Source: Verrucomicrobiota bacterium
GTDB taxonomy: Bacteria > Verrucomicrobiota > Verrucomicrobiia > Limisphaerales > JAHDYP01
Reading direction: 5' to 3'
Length of the DNA stretch: 33,097 bases
Assembly (NCBI GenBank): GCA_023383055.1
Contig: JAHDYP010000065.1
Coordinates: 1 to 33,097 of the forward strand
The notes beneath the pieces were generated by a model, which saw nothing but the letters and a program-made list of their open reading frames with translations, ran no database searches and was not told where the DNA came from. Below are positions 22,880-32,968 of this stretch, piece after piece (the first letter of the stretch is position 1; the number at the start of each line of letters is the position of its first letter). Made by a program: the position numbers and the translations under genes.

Positions 22880-25806
22880 AGCCGGACGAAACACGACCCG
22901 ACGAATTCGAGGCGAAGATCACCGCGCTGCTGCTGGGCGAACTCGAGGCGGCGGAGGCGGCGGAAGTGGAAGCCGCGATTGCGGCCAACCCGGACTGGGG
23001 CAAGCTGCGGGATCGATTGCTTCGGACCATTGAGCTGGTTCGCGAAGCCACCGCCTCGGAACCGGGAACCGCCGGCGCGCCGGCGACATCGCAATTATCC
23101 GACAAACGGCGGGCGGAGTTGCTGAAGCGCTTCCGAGTCGTCGCATTGCCGGAGCCGGGTGCGAGCCGGGCACCACGGTCCTGGTGGGTGCCGATGGCGG
23201 CGGCCGCGGGGCTGGTGCTGTTGCTGTCGGGGCTGAGCATGTCGGTAGGGTCGTGCAACCGCACGCTGGGAGTGAGGTATGCCGGGACTGAACGGTATTT
23301 GGTGGACCAGCTTGGGGATGCGGACATCTCCGCGCTTCAGACACTCGGGGATTCACCTCAACGGGAGGATCGTCAGCTGGGATACCGGATGCAACACCTG
23401 GGCCGAGACGGGGCTCGTCTATCGTTAGAAACGGCCGCGGCAGGCGAATCCAATCTCCGCCCGGAAGCGAGCGCGAACGCTCCTGCTCCGGCAGCAACAG
23501 CGGTGCGGGAACTGCCGGTTCTGAATTATGTGCCCTCCACTGTGCCGGTCGACTCGGTGTACCGGTACCGGAGCACCGCGACGGCACTACCGCAAGACCT
23601 GAAGCGAGGTCTGAGCGAAGCCGGGAAACCGGTCGAACGACTCGAGCGATTGGCTGAATCCGCGGCCGAGGTCGAGCGAGGCGTGATGCGGAGATACGGC
23701 AGGGTCGAGATCCCCGCACCGGTCACTCCCGCGGTGCCCGGCGCCTGGGTCGACTTTGATAACGACGGCCTGACGGACTTCATTGTGAGCAACGGGCGGG
23801 CATCGGAGGGACGAGTGGCCGGTAGCGGGATGAACGAAGTCAAGCTGCACACTGCCTTGGCCGGGAGAGTCTTCGTCACCAACCTGGCAGGCAACTTCGG
23901 GAGTCTTGCCATGGCTGACGGGATGGCCGGCGGGATCGCCAGCATCGGTGGCCTGGGTGGCGGTGGTGGGTTCGGCGGCGGGGCAGGAGGCTTTGTCGCC
24001 GGTGGTGGAGTGGTGGGCGGGCCGGAGCAACCGACGGCGTGGTATTTCGATTCAGAGGGCAGGCAGGCGGTTGCGGACGATCTGGCCGGCCTGGTGCCTT
24101 TGCAGGACAAGGGCCTCGCGGTCGGGCAACCAGCCTTCGGTGTTTCAGCTGATGACAGTGCGCTCGCCCGCAGCAGCTCGCTGGGTGGCCAGGAGGTCGC
24201 CGCCGCAGACGCGGGTGCTCTTAAGCAAGAGGCCGAGTCGCTTGGTGTGCCGGTGCTCGGTGACCGGCCGATCCTGGGTTCGGAGTTGTGGTCTCGAGAG
24301 GAGTTGGCGGCCAAACCGGAGATACAGACGTTCGAGAAGTTCCGCCCGATGGCGAGCGCTGTCGGACCGCCACCGGCGCACGAGCGGCGATTGGTGGAGG
24401 ATTTAGCGTTGGGTGAAGTTGTCGAGCCGGAGGTGCGGCAGAAGGTCGTGGCCGTGCCGGAGCCGCAGCCGGAGGTGCTGGCGGCGGAGCAGCCGGTTTC
24501 GACCTTCTCGTTAAATGTGAGCGACGTGTCGTTCAAACTGGCGGCGGCGAGTCTCGAAGGCGGGATGCTGCCGGAGCCGGCCACGATCCGCAGCGAGGAG
24601 TTCATCAACGCTTTTGACTACCGCGATCCCGAACCGGCGCCGGGCGAGGCGGTTGCCCTGACGTGGGAACGCGGGCGTTATCCGTTCGCGCACAACCGGG
24701 AGTTGCTCCGGTTCTCGGTCCGGGCGGCGGCGCAGGGACGCGCGTTGGAACGGCCGTTGAATCTGGTGTTGCTCCTCGACAGTTCGGGATCGATGGAACG
24801 TGCCGACCGCGTGCGGATCATCCGCGAGGCGATGCGGGTGCTCGCGGCCCAGATCCAGCCGCAGGATAAAGTGAGCGTGGTGAGCTTCGCGCGGACGCCG
24901 AGGCTGTGGGTGGACGCGCTGCCGGGCAACGAGGCGGCGCGGCTCCCCGAGCTTGTCGGGGAATTGACCCCGGAAGGCGGCACGAATCTCGAGGCGGCGC
25001 TCGCGCTGGCTTACGAGACGGCGGCCCGCCACTTTGTGGCCGGGGGCATGAACCGGGTGGTGTTGCTGACGGACGGTGCGGCGAACCTGGGGAACGTCGA
25101 GCCGCAGTCGCTGCAAGAGCAGGTCGAGTCGAACCGGCTCAAGGGGATCGCGCTGGACTGTTTCGGGATTGGTTGGGAGGGTTACAATGACGATCTTCTG
25201 GAGGTGCTTTCGCGGCACGGCGACGGCCGATACGGGTTTGTGAGCACGCCCGAGGAAGCGGCGTCGGGGTTCGCCGATCAGCTCGCCGGCGCGCTGCGGA
25301 TCGCCGCCGCCAATGTCAAGGTGCAGGTCGAGTTCAATCCCGCCCGGGTAACGGCCTATCGCCAGATCGGCTACGCCAAGCACCAGCTCACCGAGGAACA
25401 GTTCCGCGATAACACCGTCGACGCCGCGGAAATCGCCGCCGCCGAATCCGGCAACGCGCTGTATCTCGCCCAGGTCGAGGCGCAAGGGCAGGGGCCCATC
25501 GGCGTCGTCCGCGCCCGGTATCAGGACCCGGCGACCGGCGAATATCACGAGCGGGAGTGGATGTTGCCCTATCTGGGGCCGGCGCCGGTGCTCGAGGCGG
25601 CGGGGATATCGTTGCGGTTGGCGGGGGCGGCGGCGGCATTGGCCGAGTGGTTGGCAGGCAGTCCGTTTGCCGGTGAAGTGACGCCGGACCGGCTGCTGCG
25701 GCTGCTGGACGGTGTGCCCGAGGCGTTCGAGCCGGATCCGCGCCCGCAGCAGCTTCGGAAGATGGTTGTCCAGGGCAACGCCCTGGCTGGCGGTTCGACG
25801 AACTGA
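22876..25806 (+). CDS. Anti-sigma-like membrane protein fused to YfbK-type von Willebrand A domain
   Basis: The protein has 976 residues, starting in the ATGA overlap with the sigma gene. Residues 1-75 resemble anti-sigma N-termini (EFEAKITALLLGELEAAEAA, IAANPDW) but lack zinc-binding His/Cys. One membrane helix lies at about 102-126 (WWVPMAAAAGLVLLL). The outer part holds an MRRYG peptide (271-275), a DFDNDGLTDF stretch like FG-GAP/calcium loops, and a Gly-rich segment (about 352-380). From about residue 540 it matches YfbK-like proteins: FSLNVSDVSFKLAAASL, INAFDYRDP, then a vWA domain with intact MIDAS residues (D635-x-S637-x-S639, T703, D733 in LLTDGAAN), followed by the DUF3520-like C-terminus. 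vWA/MIDAS domains bind proteins through a metal ion. The likely role is to hold the sigma factor at the membrane until an external partner engages the vWA domain; the family match is clear, the signalling role inferred. Confidence 0.88.
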   Translation: MKPDETRPDEFEAKITALLLGELEAAEAAEVEAAIAANPDWGKLRDRLLRTIELVREATASEPGTAGAPATSQLSDKRRAELLKRFRVVALPEPGASRAPRSWWVPMAAAAGLVLLLSGLSMSVGSCNRTLGVRYAGTERYLVDQLGDADISALQTLGDSPQREDRQLGYRMQHLGRDGARLSLETAAAGESNLRPEASANAPAPAATAVRELPVLNYVPSTVPVDSVYRYRSTATALPQDLKRGLSEAGKPVERLERLAESAAEVERGVMRRYGRVEIPAPVTPAVPGAWVDFDNDGLTDFIVSNGRASEGRVAGSGMNEVKLHTALAGRVFVTNLAGNFGSLAMADGMAGGIASIGGLGGGGGFGGGAGGFVAGGGVVGGPEQPTAWYFDSEGRQAVADDLAGLVPLQDKGLAVGQPAFGVSADDSALARSSSLGGQEVAAADAGALKQEAESLGVPVLGDRPILGSELWSREELAAKPEIQTFEKFRPMASAVGPPPAHERRLVEDLALGEVVEPEVRQKVVAVPEPQPEVLAAEQPVSTFSLNVSDVSFKLAAASLEGGMLPEPATIRSEEFINAFDYRDPEPAPGEAVALTWERGRYPFAHNRELLRFSVRAAAQGRALERPLNLVLLLDSSGSMERADRVRIIREAMRVLAAQIQPQDKVSVVSFARTPRLWVDALPGNEAARLPELVGELTPEGGTNLEAALALAYETAARHFVAGGMNRVVLLTDGAANLGNVEPQSLQEQVESNRLKGIALDCFGIGWEGYNDDLLEVLSRHGDGRYGFVSTPEEAASGFADQLAGALRIAAANVKVQVEFNPARVTAYRQIGYAKHQLTEEQFRDNTVDAAEIAAAESGNALYLAQVEAQGQGPIGVVRARYQDPATGEYHEREWMLPYLGPAPVLEAAGISLRLAGAAAALAEWLAGSPFAGEVTPDRLLRLLDGVPEAFEPDPRPQQLRKMVVQGNALAGGSTN

Positions 25807-25817
25807 AGGGTATTTCT

Positions 25818-28800
25818 ATGCGAGACATCATCGGCAAATGCTGTCGGTTTGGGCTGCTGTGGCTGGCCTGCTCGAGCTTCGACCCCGCGCTGGGGGCGGC
25901 CGACAACCGGGGCGCGTCCACGTGGTCGATCGACTCGGCCCTCGAGCAACTCTCGATCGACGGCGAGTGGAACGAAGACCAGGCGCGGATCATGATCCAG
26001 GCCGTGCTCAAGGGCCTGGACCGCGACACCGACCGGGTGATCGTGGCGACCTCGGTCCGGCAGGCGATCCAGGTCTCGCGGGATCAGGTGCGGCAACAGA
26101 TCGCGCTGCGGCTTGACGCGTTGCAGGGGCAACTCAAGGAAACCGCCCTGGCGCTCACGGGCGAGGGTGTGATCCGCGAAGTGACCGGGGCGGGGTTGCG
26201 GGCCTGGAGCCTGCGGCAGGAGACCGATGGTGCGCGGTCGTTGGTGTTGCGGTTTGAGGATGGGCCGGAGCCGCGCCGGAGCTTTTCAGGCATGGTGCGG
26301 ATCGAAACGCCGGTCCCGGCGTTGCCGTCCAGGGTTGTGCCGCTGACCCTGACGCCGGAGCCGGCGGCTCTGTTTCACGGTTACGTGCGCGTGGACGTCG
26401 ATGCGGCACTCACGGCCGAGCCGACGGAGGCGACCGGGTTGATTGGAATCGACCGCAAGTATTTGCCGGTGGATTTCCTGGCGTTGGCTGACACCGCGGC
26501 GGAGCCGCTTGCGTATCGGTTCCAGGGGACGGGTTATGCCTTGCCGCTGAAGATCTCGGTGGGCGATCCCGAGGCGCGCCGGGTGGTTCTGAACGACTTC
26601 ACCCTGCGCGGCACTTTGTCAGCCGGCCGGGCGGCGTTTGTCCTGTCGGCGACCGCCCGGGTGCGCGACCCGAAGGGGGGCAGGCTCGAGCTGCTGGCGG
26701 GCGGGGTGGCGCTGACGAAGCTGGGACCGCAAACGGACTGGCGGCTGGCTCTGGACGAGGGCCGATATCTGTTCGAATGCGACCGTGCGGGCGAGTATGC
26801 GATCGAGCTCGAGTTCAACGCCGCGGTGCGGGAACGCGATGGCTGGCAAACCACCGATTTCAAAGTGGCTCCGAGCGCGGTCCAGCCGCTGGTGTTGACC
26901 GGGCTCGGCGCCGAGACCCAGTTTCAATTTCCCGGGGCGGCCCGACCCGAGTGGACGGGAGCTGGGTTCGCGAGTCATTTGCCGGCCGACGGCGGCGTGC
27001 GCCTGGCGTGGAAGGAAGCGCGGCCGGAGGCGGAAGGGCGGTTGTTCTACGCGGTCGAGGCGCTGTCGCAGGTCAGTGTGGGTCCCGGTCTGATGCGGCA
27101 GGTTTCCTGGCTTGAGTTCAAGGTGATGCAGGGCGAGGTGGATCGCGTGGTCTTCCTCCTGGCCGGCGAGGGCGAAGTCACCCGGGTGCTGGGGCCGCAA
27201 GTCCTGGCCTGGACGGTGGAAGCCGATTCGCCGAGTGGCGGGCGCCGGCTGGTGGTGCAGCTTAACCAGCCGCAGAAGGGATCGTTCCCGATGGAAGTGC
27301 AGTTGCAGGCCGCGCTGGGAGCGTTTCCACAGACCCTGGCGGCGTTGCGGCTGCAGCCCGAGGGCGCGACCCGGTTTGGCGGTTACGTGCGGGTGGTCAA
27401 CGACGGGGCGGTGCGGCTGGAAGTGATCGCCGCCGAGGGGTTGTCACAGATTTCGCCCGACCAGTTCCCGGTGAACACGGTCACCCAGTCCAGGTTTGCG
27501 GCGGCGGGAACGCAGCAGTTTGCCTATCGATTTGCCGGCGCCGCCTTTGACCTGCGGGTGCGCGCGGACAACATCCTGCCCGAGCTCGGGGTGTCCGGAT
27601 TGCTGGTCTACCGGCTGGGAGAGACGGAACTGGCCATCGACGCGGAGTTCGAGCTCGAGATCCGCGAGGCGCCGTTGCGCGAGTTGCATCTGCGGGTTCC
27701 GAGGGACTACGCGATCGCCCGGCTGACCGCCTCCGGCCTGAGCGACTATTTTGTCACCGACGCCTCCGAGCCGGATTGGAGCCAGCTGCGGTTGGTTTAT
27801 GGGACGCCCGTCGAGGGACGGCAGGTGGTCCAGTTGCGGCTGGAACGGAATCGGCCGTTCGAGGGCGCCGTTTGGGGATTGCCGAGGATCGAGATCGACA
27901 AGGCGAGGTCGGTGCGCGGGCACGTGGGGGTGGTGGCCGAGGCCGGGTATCGGCTGACGCCGACGTTGACCGAGGGGTTGGCGGATCTGGCCACGGCCTT
28001 TTTCCCGAAGAAAGTCGAGGGATTACAGGCCGCGTTCCGGGTGCGCGATCCGAATTGGGAGGCGACCTTGGGCATCGAGCGCCTGCCCCAATCGATCCAG
28101 GCGGACGGGTTTCACCTGTTCTCGATCGGTGAAGGCATCGCTTACGGCAGCAGCGTCATCAATTACCTCATCGCGGGCGCCCCGGTGTCCGTGTTCGAGC
28201 TCGAACTCTCACCGGAGTACTTCAACGTCGAGTTCACCGGGAAGGAGGTGCGGAACTGGCAGAAGACCGGCACCGGTTTTCAGGTGCAGTTGCACACGCC
28301 GGTGGCGGGCGCTTACACCTTGCTGGCGACCTACGAACGCCCCTTCCGCTCGCAGGGCGAGACCCTGACCTTCACGGGCGCCCGGCCGCGGGACGCGCAA
28401 TCCGAACAGGGTCACACGCTGGTGATCAGCTCCTATCAGTTCGAGGTGCGACCGGATCATGTTTCGACCAATCTGCTGCGGCTCGAGCCGGCCGAGGTGC
28501 CCGCCGAGTATCGATTGTTCTTCGACGCGCCGATCCTCGCGGCTTATCGATATGCGAACCGGCCGTTCACGCTCGACCTTGCGCTGCATCCGCTCACCCA
28601 GGGTGAGACCGTCGGGCAGGTGATCGATCGCGCCCGGCTGACCACCCGGGTTTCCAAGGAGGGCCAGGTGCTGACCGACGCCCGGTACTTCGTCAAAAAC
28701 AAGGGATCGCCCCACCTGCGGGTGATCATTCCGGAGAGCCTCCAGCTCTGGTCGGTCACCGTCAACGGAACCACGGTCGTTCCCGTTACCACCACCAATC

Positions 28801-31800
28801 GCGTCAACCTCATTCCCCTGCCGCAACAGGGCGATCCCAACACCGTGCAGGAACTCGAACTCAAGCTCGCCAGCCGCTCGCCCAACCCGCGCGATCTCTT
28901 GCTCGAAGCCCCGGTCCTGGCCGCCCCGGTCCTGCTCGCCGAGTGGAATCTCGAACCCGAACTGGGGCGGCGCCTCCTGTTCCGGGGTGGATCTTTGAAC
29001 CCCGCCACCGCGGCGGCGGACGATTCGGGGTTTGCCGGTATGTTACGGTTGTTCGGAGGATTTGCCGGTCCGGGCGCGGGTGTGAAGCTCGGTTCCTCCC
29101 TGGCCCTGGCGCTTCTGGCCCTGCTGGTCTGGCGCTGGGCCGCGCGCGAGAGGGAGCGCAACGCGCGTTTCTGGAGCGGCGCGGCCGTTGGCTCGCTGGC
29201 GGGTTTGATGGCGCTGATCGGATGGGTTCAGCTCATCGACCTGGCGGGGGCGGCCGAGGTGATGCCGGCCCGGGAACTGAGTTTCGTCGCGCCGGTCCAA
29301 CAACCGGGCAGTGCCCTCGTCTTGCGGGTGGCGAATGTGCCGGTGGACCGTTCCTGGATCGCGGGACTCGGGATGGCATGGCCGTGCCTGCTCGGTCTGG
29401 CGCTCTGGATCTACACCGCCCTGCGCGCGCCCAAAGGGTTCCGGACACTGGGCTGGATCGGCGGTTGGGTCTGCCTCTGCTGGGGGATGCTCCGCTGGCC
29501 CAATGGGGCGCCGGCATGCTTCGCCCTGGTGCTCGCGTTCCTGGTCATCCACGTCATGTTCCCGGCGTGGCGCCAGTTGCTGGCGCTGCCGCGCCAGGCC
29601 GCGCGCGCCGGCGGCGCGTCGACCGCCCTGGTCTGGCTCTCCGCCGGATTGGCCCTGGGCGCCGCGACCGCGCGAGCGGGTGAAGTTCCCGCCGCATCCT
29701 CTCCGGGTGCCGCCGTCCTGGCGGACGCGGTGGTCCAGGAGATTCATATCGAGCGGGAGAACGTCTTCGCCACAGCCCGGATTCGCTGGAACGCGGCGAA
29801 GAACCAGGTGCTGCCCATCCTGCGCGAACCGGCGGTGATTACCCGGATGGAATTGGATCCGGCCGGGCTCAAGCTGGTGCGACTGCCGGACGATCCGGCG
29901 CCCGGCTACGGATTGGTGGCTCTGGCGGACGGCCGGTTCGAGGCGATCGTCCACTACGAAGCCCGGGTCATCGAGCGCGAGGGCGAGTCTGGATTCGCGT
30001 TGCCGACTCAGTTTGGCCTGATCAACGAAGCCAGGCTGGTCCTGGCCGGGCTCGACATGGAGATTCAATCGCCGCAGGCCGTGGCCGTCGATCCGGATCC
30101 AGCCGGCCAAACCGACACCACCGCGCGGCTGGTGCTTGCGCCGGTCCCGGACACCTGGATCACATGGAAACCGCGCCGACGCGACACGCGCCGTGAACGG
30201 GCGGTATTCTATGCCGAGTGGGCGCAGCTCTATGTGCCCGCCGCCGGAGTGATCGAAGGCGCCCATCGCCTTCAGATCCGCCCGGCTCAAGGCGAGCTCG
30301 AAGAGATGAGTTTCGTGGTGCCTGAAGGGTCGACCATCACCGACGTCACCGCTCAATCGTTCGAAGGCGCGCCGAATTCGGGAAGCGGGCCGGTGCGGAT
30401 TGCGTTTTGGCGATTCGATCCGGATGAACGCCGGTTGCGCGTGGGGGTGGCGCCGGCCCAGCCCAGGCCGTTTGCCCTGCTGATCCATTCCCAGATCGCC
30501 GCCGGACCGTTGCCGTTCGATCTGCCCGTGGGCGTGCTCTCTTTGAACGGCGCGGCGGGCGAGGTCGGCATGCTGGGCATTGCCACCGGCGCCGAGGTCC
30601 AACTGGATCAAGTCACGGCCGAGGGATTCGCGCCCATCAACCTCGAGGACTTTCCCGCGGGGCCGGCCTTCGGGCAGCCGGCGGGTCTGACGTTGCGCCG
30701 TGCCTACCGGTACACGGACGCGCGGCAGACGTGCAACGTGCGCGCCGCGGCCGTCGAATCGGATGTGCGCGTTGAGGCGCAACAGACCTTGTCGCTGGGA
30801 GAAGACCGGGTATTGCTGGCCGCCAGCTTGAACGTCGAAATCAGCCGGGCTGGCGTGTTCAAATTGAGTTTCGCCCTGCCGCCGGGTTTCGATGTCGAAT
30901 CGATCAGCGGCCCCGCGCTCAGTCACTGGACGGAGTTGGGCGAGGGAGGCGATCGCGTGGTCACGCTGCATCTCAAGGGGAAGACCGAAGGCCCGCAGGT
31001 GTTTGCCGTCAGCCTGGCGGGACCCGGCTTGCGCGCCACCTCGGGTTGGCCGGTGCCGCGGCTGGTATTGCTCGAGGCGGCGAAACAGCGTGGCCAACTG
31101 CTGATTGTGCCCGAGCGCGGCATGCGCCTGCGGATCGACCACCGCGAGGGGGTCACGCAGCTTGATCCGGAGCGTGCCGGGGTGCGGGAGAAGGGGATCC
31201 TCGCCTTCCGACTGTTGCACGAGGGCTGGCGGCTGACCGTCGACGTCGAGCAGGTGGACGCCTGGATCCAGGTGGCCAGCCTCCAGGATGTCACGCTCAC
31301 CGATGCCCAGATCAAGGTGGCCGCCAACCTCCAGTACCAAATCGAGAATACCAGCGTCAAAAGCCTCCGTGTCAGCCTGCCGTCCGCCGCCGAGGGCGTC
31401 CAGTTCCGGGGCGAGGATGTGGCTGATTTTCTCCCCGCCGAGGACCCGACGGCGGCGGGTGCCGGCCGCGTTTGGGAGATCCGGTTGCACCGGCGGATCA
31501 TCGGCGCGCGGCTCTTGCAGGTGACCTACCATCTGCCGGCCCCGGAGCGGGAACCCCGCGTCGAGTTGGGCGCGGTGCGCGCGCTCGACGTCAATCTCCA
31601 GCGCGGCTTTGTCACGGTGAGGACGAGCGGCCGCCTGCAGGCCCACGTGCCCAGTCCGCCGGAGGAACTCCAGCCCACCGAATGGCAGGTCATCCCCCGC
31701 GCGCTGCAGCAGGATCTGCCCTCGCTTCCGGCGAATCTGACCTACCGCCTGGTGGCCCCCGAGTTTCAGCTGTCGATCGAAGTCCAGCGGCACGAGGCTG

Positions 31801-32888
31801 CCCGGCTTCTTCCCGCCCGGGTCAACCGGGTGGAGTTGACCTCGGTGATTGCCGACAATGGCGCGATGCTCACCCGGGTTCAGCTCGAGTTGGTGCCGGG
31901 CGACAAACGGCTGCTCGAGATTGGCTTGCCGCGCGACGCGCACTTCTGGTTTGCCTTCGTCAACCGGAACAGCGTCTGGCCGTGGCTGGGTGACGAGCGG
32001 GTTCTGCTCCCGCTCGAGCAGCGGTCCCAAACCGCGGAGGCAACCGCCGTCGAGTTCTTCTTCACCAGCCGGGTGGGCGCAAGCCGCGGGCGTTCGCTCG
32101 ATCTGACGTTGTTGGGACCGCGGTTCGATCTGCCGCTCGAAAACATCAGCTGGCGCGTGTACCTCAGTCCGAAATGGGAACTCGAGGATTGGGGAGGCAC
32201 ACTCGAGTTGCGCGGGCAGGAGATCGCGGACCTGACGGCGGCGGATCTCGACACTTACCTCCGCAACGAAGGTCAGATCCAGCAACAGCAGACACAGCAG
32301 GCGGTGGATCTCCTTTCCATGGCCAACACCCTCTTGCAGCGAGGCGATCCCAGCCAGGCGCGCCGCGCCTTCCAGGCCGCCTACGGCTTGTCTCAGCACG
32401 ACGAGGCCTTCAACGAGGACGCCCGCGTCCAGCTCCATAATCTCAAGCTCCAGCAGGCCCTCGTGGGACTCAACTACCGCCAGGCCGCCATTGCCGGTGA
32501 ACCGATCGCGCCCACCGAGCAACTCTCCGCACCCAGCGCCGGCCGGGAACCGGTTTACACCCAGGACCAGGCCCGGAGGATTCTCAGCCGCAATTCCGCC
32601 GAGGATATCGAGTTCCAAAACCGTCTCGTCGAACGGCTCATCCAGCAGCAGGACGCCGCCGGCGCCAGTCCCGCCGCCATCCGGGCGACCATCCCCGAAC
32701 AGGGCCGGCTCCTGATCTTCGCCCGCTCGCTCCAGGTCGATCCCTGGGTCGATCTGCGCGTTGAACTCGAAACCCGCACCGCCCGCGCCGCTTCCGTGCC
32801 GGCGAAGTTTGGCCTGTTGGCCGCCCTGTTCGTCGTCATGGCCGCCCTGGCCTTGCTCGCCCGTCGACCGGTCAAGGCCGCGGCATAG
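25818..32888 (+). CDS. Giant membrane-anchored repeat protein of unrecognised family
   Basis: The protein has 2356 residues, starting 11 bp after the vWA gene with AAGGG eight bases upstream. I do not recognise the family. A signal peptide (ending near ALGAADN) leads into a long beta-rich region. Two-stranded modules recur, each with a GYVRV/GHVGV-like strand followed by a G[LF]xxI..DxFP-like end, at about 187-220, 522-552, 697-730 and 1571-1612. Five or six hydrophobic segments cluster at about 1092-1288, followed by an ATARAGE|VPAA junction that looks like an internal signal-peptide end. A second beta-rich half runs to about 2140. A helical, Gln-rich TPR-like segment lies at about 2152-2215, and a final membrane helix at about 2329-2350 is followed by ARRPVKAAA. 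It is transcribed with the sigma/vWA pair. It may be a surface scaffold or sensor read by the vWA protein; this is inference. Confidence 0.85.
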   Translation: MRDIIGKCCRFGLLWLACSSFDPALGAADNRGASTWSIDSALEQLSIDGEWNEDQARIMIQAVLKGLDRDTDRVIVATSVRQAIQVSRDQVRQQIALRLDALQGQLKETALALTGEGVIREVTGAGLRAWSLRQETDGARSLVLRFEDGPEPRRSFSGMVRIETPVPALPSRVVPLTLTPEPAALFHGYVRVDVDAALTAEPTEATGLIGIDRKYLPVDFLALADTAAEPLAYRFQGTGYALPLKISVGDPEARRVVLNDFTLRGTLSAGRAAFVLSATARVRDPKGGRLELLAGGVALTKLGPQTDWRLALDEGRYLFECDRAGEYAIELEFNAAVRERDGWQTTDFKVAPSAVQPLVLTGLGAETQFQFPGAARPEWTGAGFASHLPADGGVRLAWKEARPEAEGRLFYAVEALSQVSVGPGLMRQVSWLEFKVMQGEVDRVVFLLAGEGEVTRVLGPQVLAWTVEADSPSGGRRLVVQLNQPQKGSFPMEVQLQAALGAFPQTLAALRLQPEGATRFGGYVRVVNDGAVRLEVIAAEGLSQISPDQFPVNTVTQSRFAAAGTQQFAYRFAGAAFDLRVRADNILPELGVSGLLVYRLGETELAIDAEFELEIREAPLRELHLRVPRDYAIARLTASGLSDYFVTDASEPDWSQLRLVYGTPVEGRQVVQLRLERNRPFEGAVWGLPRIEIDKARSVRGHVGVVAEAGYRLTPTLTEGLADLATAFFPKKVEGLQAAFRVRDPNWEATLGIERLPQSIQADGFHLFSIGEGIAYGSSVINYLIAGAPVSVFELELSPEYFNVEFTGKEVRNWQKTGTGFQVQLHTPVAGAYTLLATYERPFRSQGETLTFTGARPRDAQSEQGHTLVISSYQFEVRPDHVSTNLLRLEPAEVPAEYRLFFDAPILAAYRYANRPFTLDLALHPLTQGETVGQVIDRARLTTRVSKEGQVLTDARYFVKNKGSPHLRVIIPESLQLWSVTVNGTTVVPVTTTNRVNLIPLPQQGDPNTVQELELKLASRSPNPRDLLLEAPVLAAPVLLAEWNLEPELGRRLLFRGGSLNPATAAADDSGFAGMLRLFGGFAGPGAGVKLGSSLALALLALLVWRWAARERERNARFWSGAAVGSLAGLMALIGWVQLIDLAGAAEVMPARELSFVAPVQQPGSALVLRVANVPVDRSWIAGLGMAWPCLLGLALWIYTALRAPKGFRTLGWIGGWVCLCWGMLRWPNGAPACFALVLAFLVIHVMFPAWRQLLALPRQAARAGGASTALVWLSAGLALGAATARAGEVPAASSPGAAVLADAVVQEIHIERENVFATARIRWNAAKNQVLPILREPAVITRMELDPAGLKLVRLPDDPAPGYGLVALADGRFEAIVHYEARVIEREGESGFALPTQFGLINEARLVLAGLDMEIQSPQAVAVDPDPAGQTDTTARLVLAPVPDTWITWKPRRRDTRRERAVFYAEWAQLYVPAAGVIEGAHRLQIRPAQGELEEMSFVVPEGSTITDVTAQSFEGAPNSGSGPVRIAFWRFDPDERRLRVGVAPAQPRPFALLIHSQIAAGPLPFDLPVGVLSLNGAAGEVGMLGIATGAEVQLDQVTAEGFAPINLEDFPAGPAFGQPAGLTLRRAYRYTDARQTCNVRAAAVESDVRVEAQQTLSLGEDRVLLAASLNVEISRAGVFKLSFALPPGFDVESISGPALSHWTELGEGGDRVVTLHLKGKTEGPQVFAVSLAGPGLRATSGWPVPRLVLLEAAKQRGQLLIVPERGMRLRIDHREGVTQLDPERAGVREKGILAFRLLHEGWRLTVDVEQVDAWIQVASLQDVTLTDAQIKVAANLQYQIENTSVKSLRVSLPSAAEGVQFRGEDVADFLPAEDPTAAGAGRVWEIRLHRRIIGARLLQVTYHLPAPEREPRVELGAVRALDVNLQRGFVTVRTSGRLQAHVPSPPEELQPTEWQVIPRALQQDLPSLPANLTYRLVAPEFQLSIEVQRHEAARLLPARVNRVELTSVIADNGAMLTRVQLELVPGDKRLLEIGLPRDAHFWFAFVNRNSVWPWLGDERVLLPLEQRSQTAEATAVEFFFTSRVGASRGRSLDLTLLGPRFDLPLENISWRVYLSPKWELEDWGGTLELRGQEIADLTAADLDTYLRNEGQIQQQQTQQAVDLLSMANTLLQRGDPSQARRAFQAAYGLSQHDEAFNEDARVQLHNLKLQQALVGLNYRQAAIAGEPIAPTEQLSAPSAGREPVYTQDQARRILSRNSAEDIEFQNRLVERLIQQQDAAGASPAAIRATIPEQGRLLIFARSLQVDPWVDLRVELETRTARAASVPAKFGLLAALFVVMAALALLARRPVKAAA

Positions 32889-32968
32889 CACGGGTCGTCA
32901 ACTCACAGGCGGAGGGCCGGGCTAAACCAGACCCCGAAGGCGGGTATTGGACCGCGGCAGCTCCATTC

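Noticed and set aside
29043..32891. 1282-residue open frame antisense to the giant protein gene
   Set aside because: It mirrors the real frame in high-GC DNA. Its composition (Arg, Gln, Gly, His, Pro) is low in normal structure, it has no recognisable domain, and it lies wholly within a gene with good signal peptide and helices.
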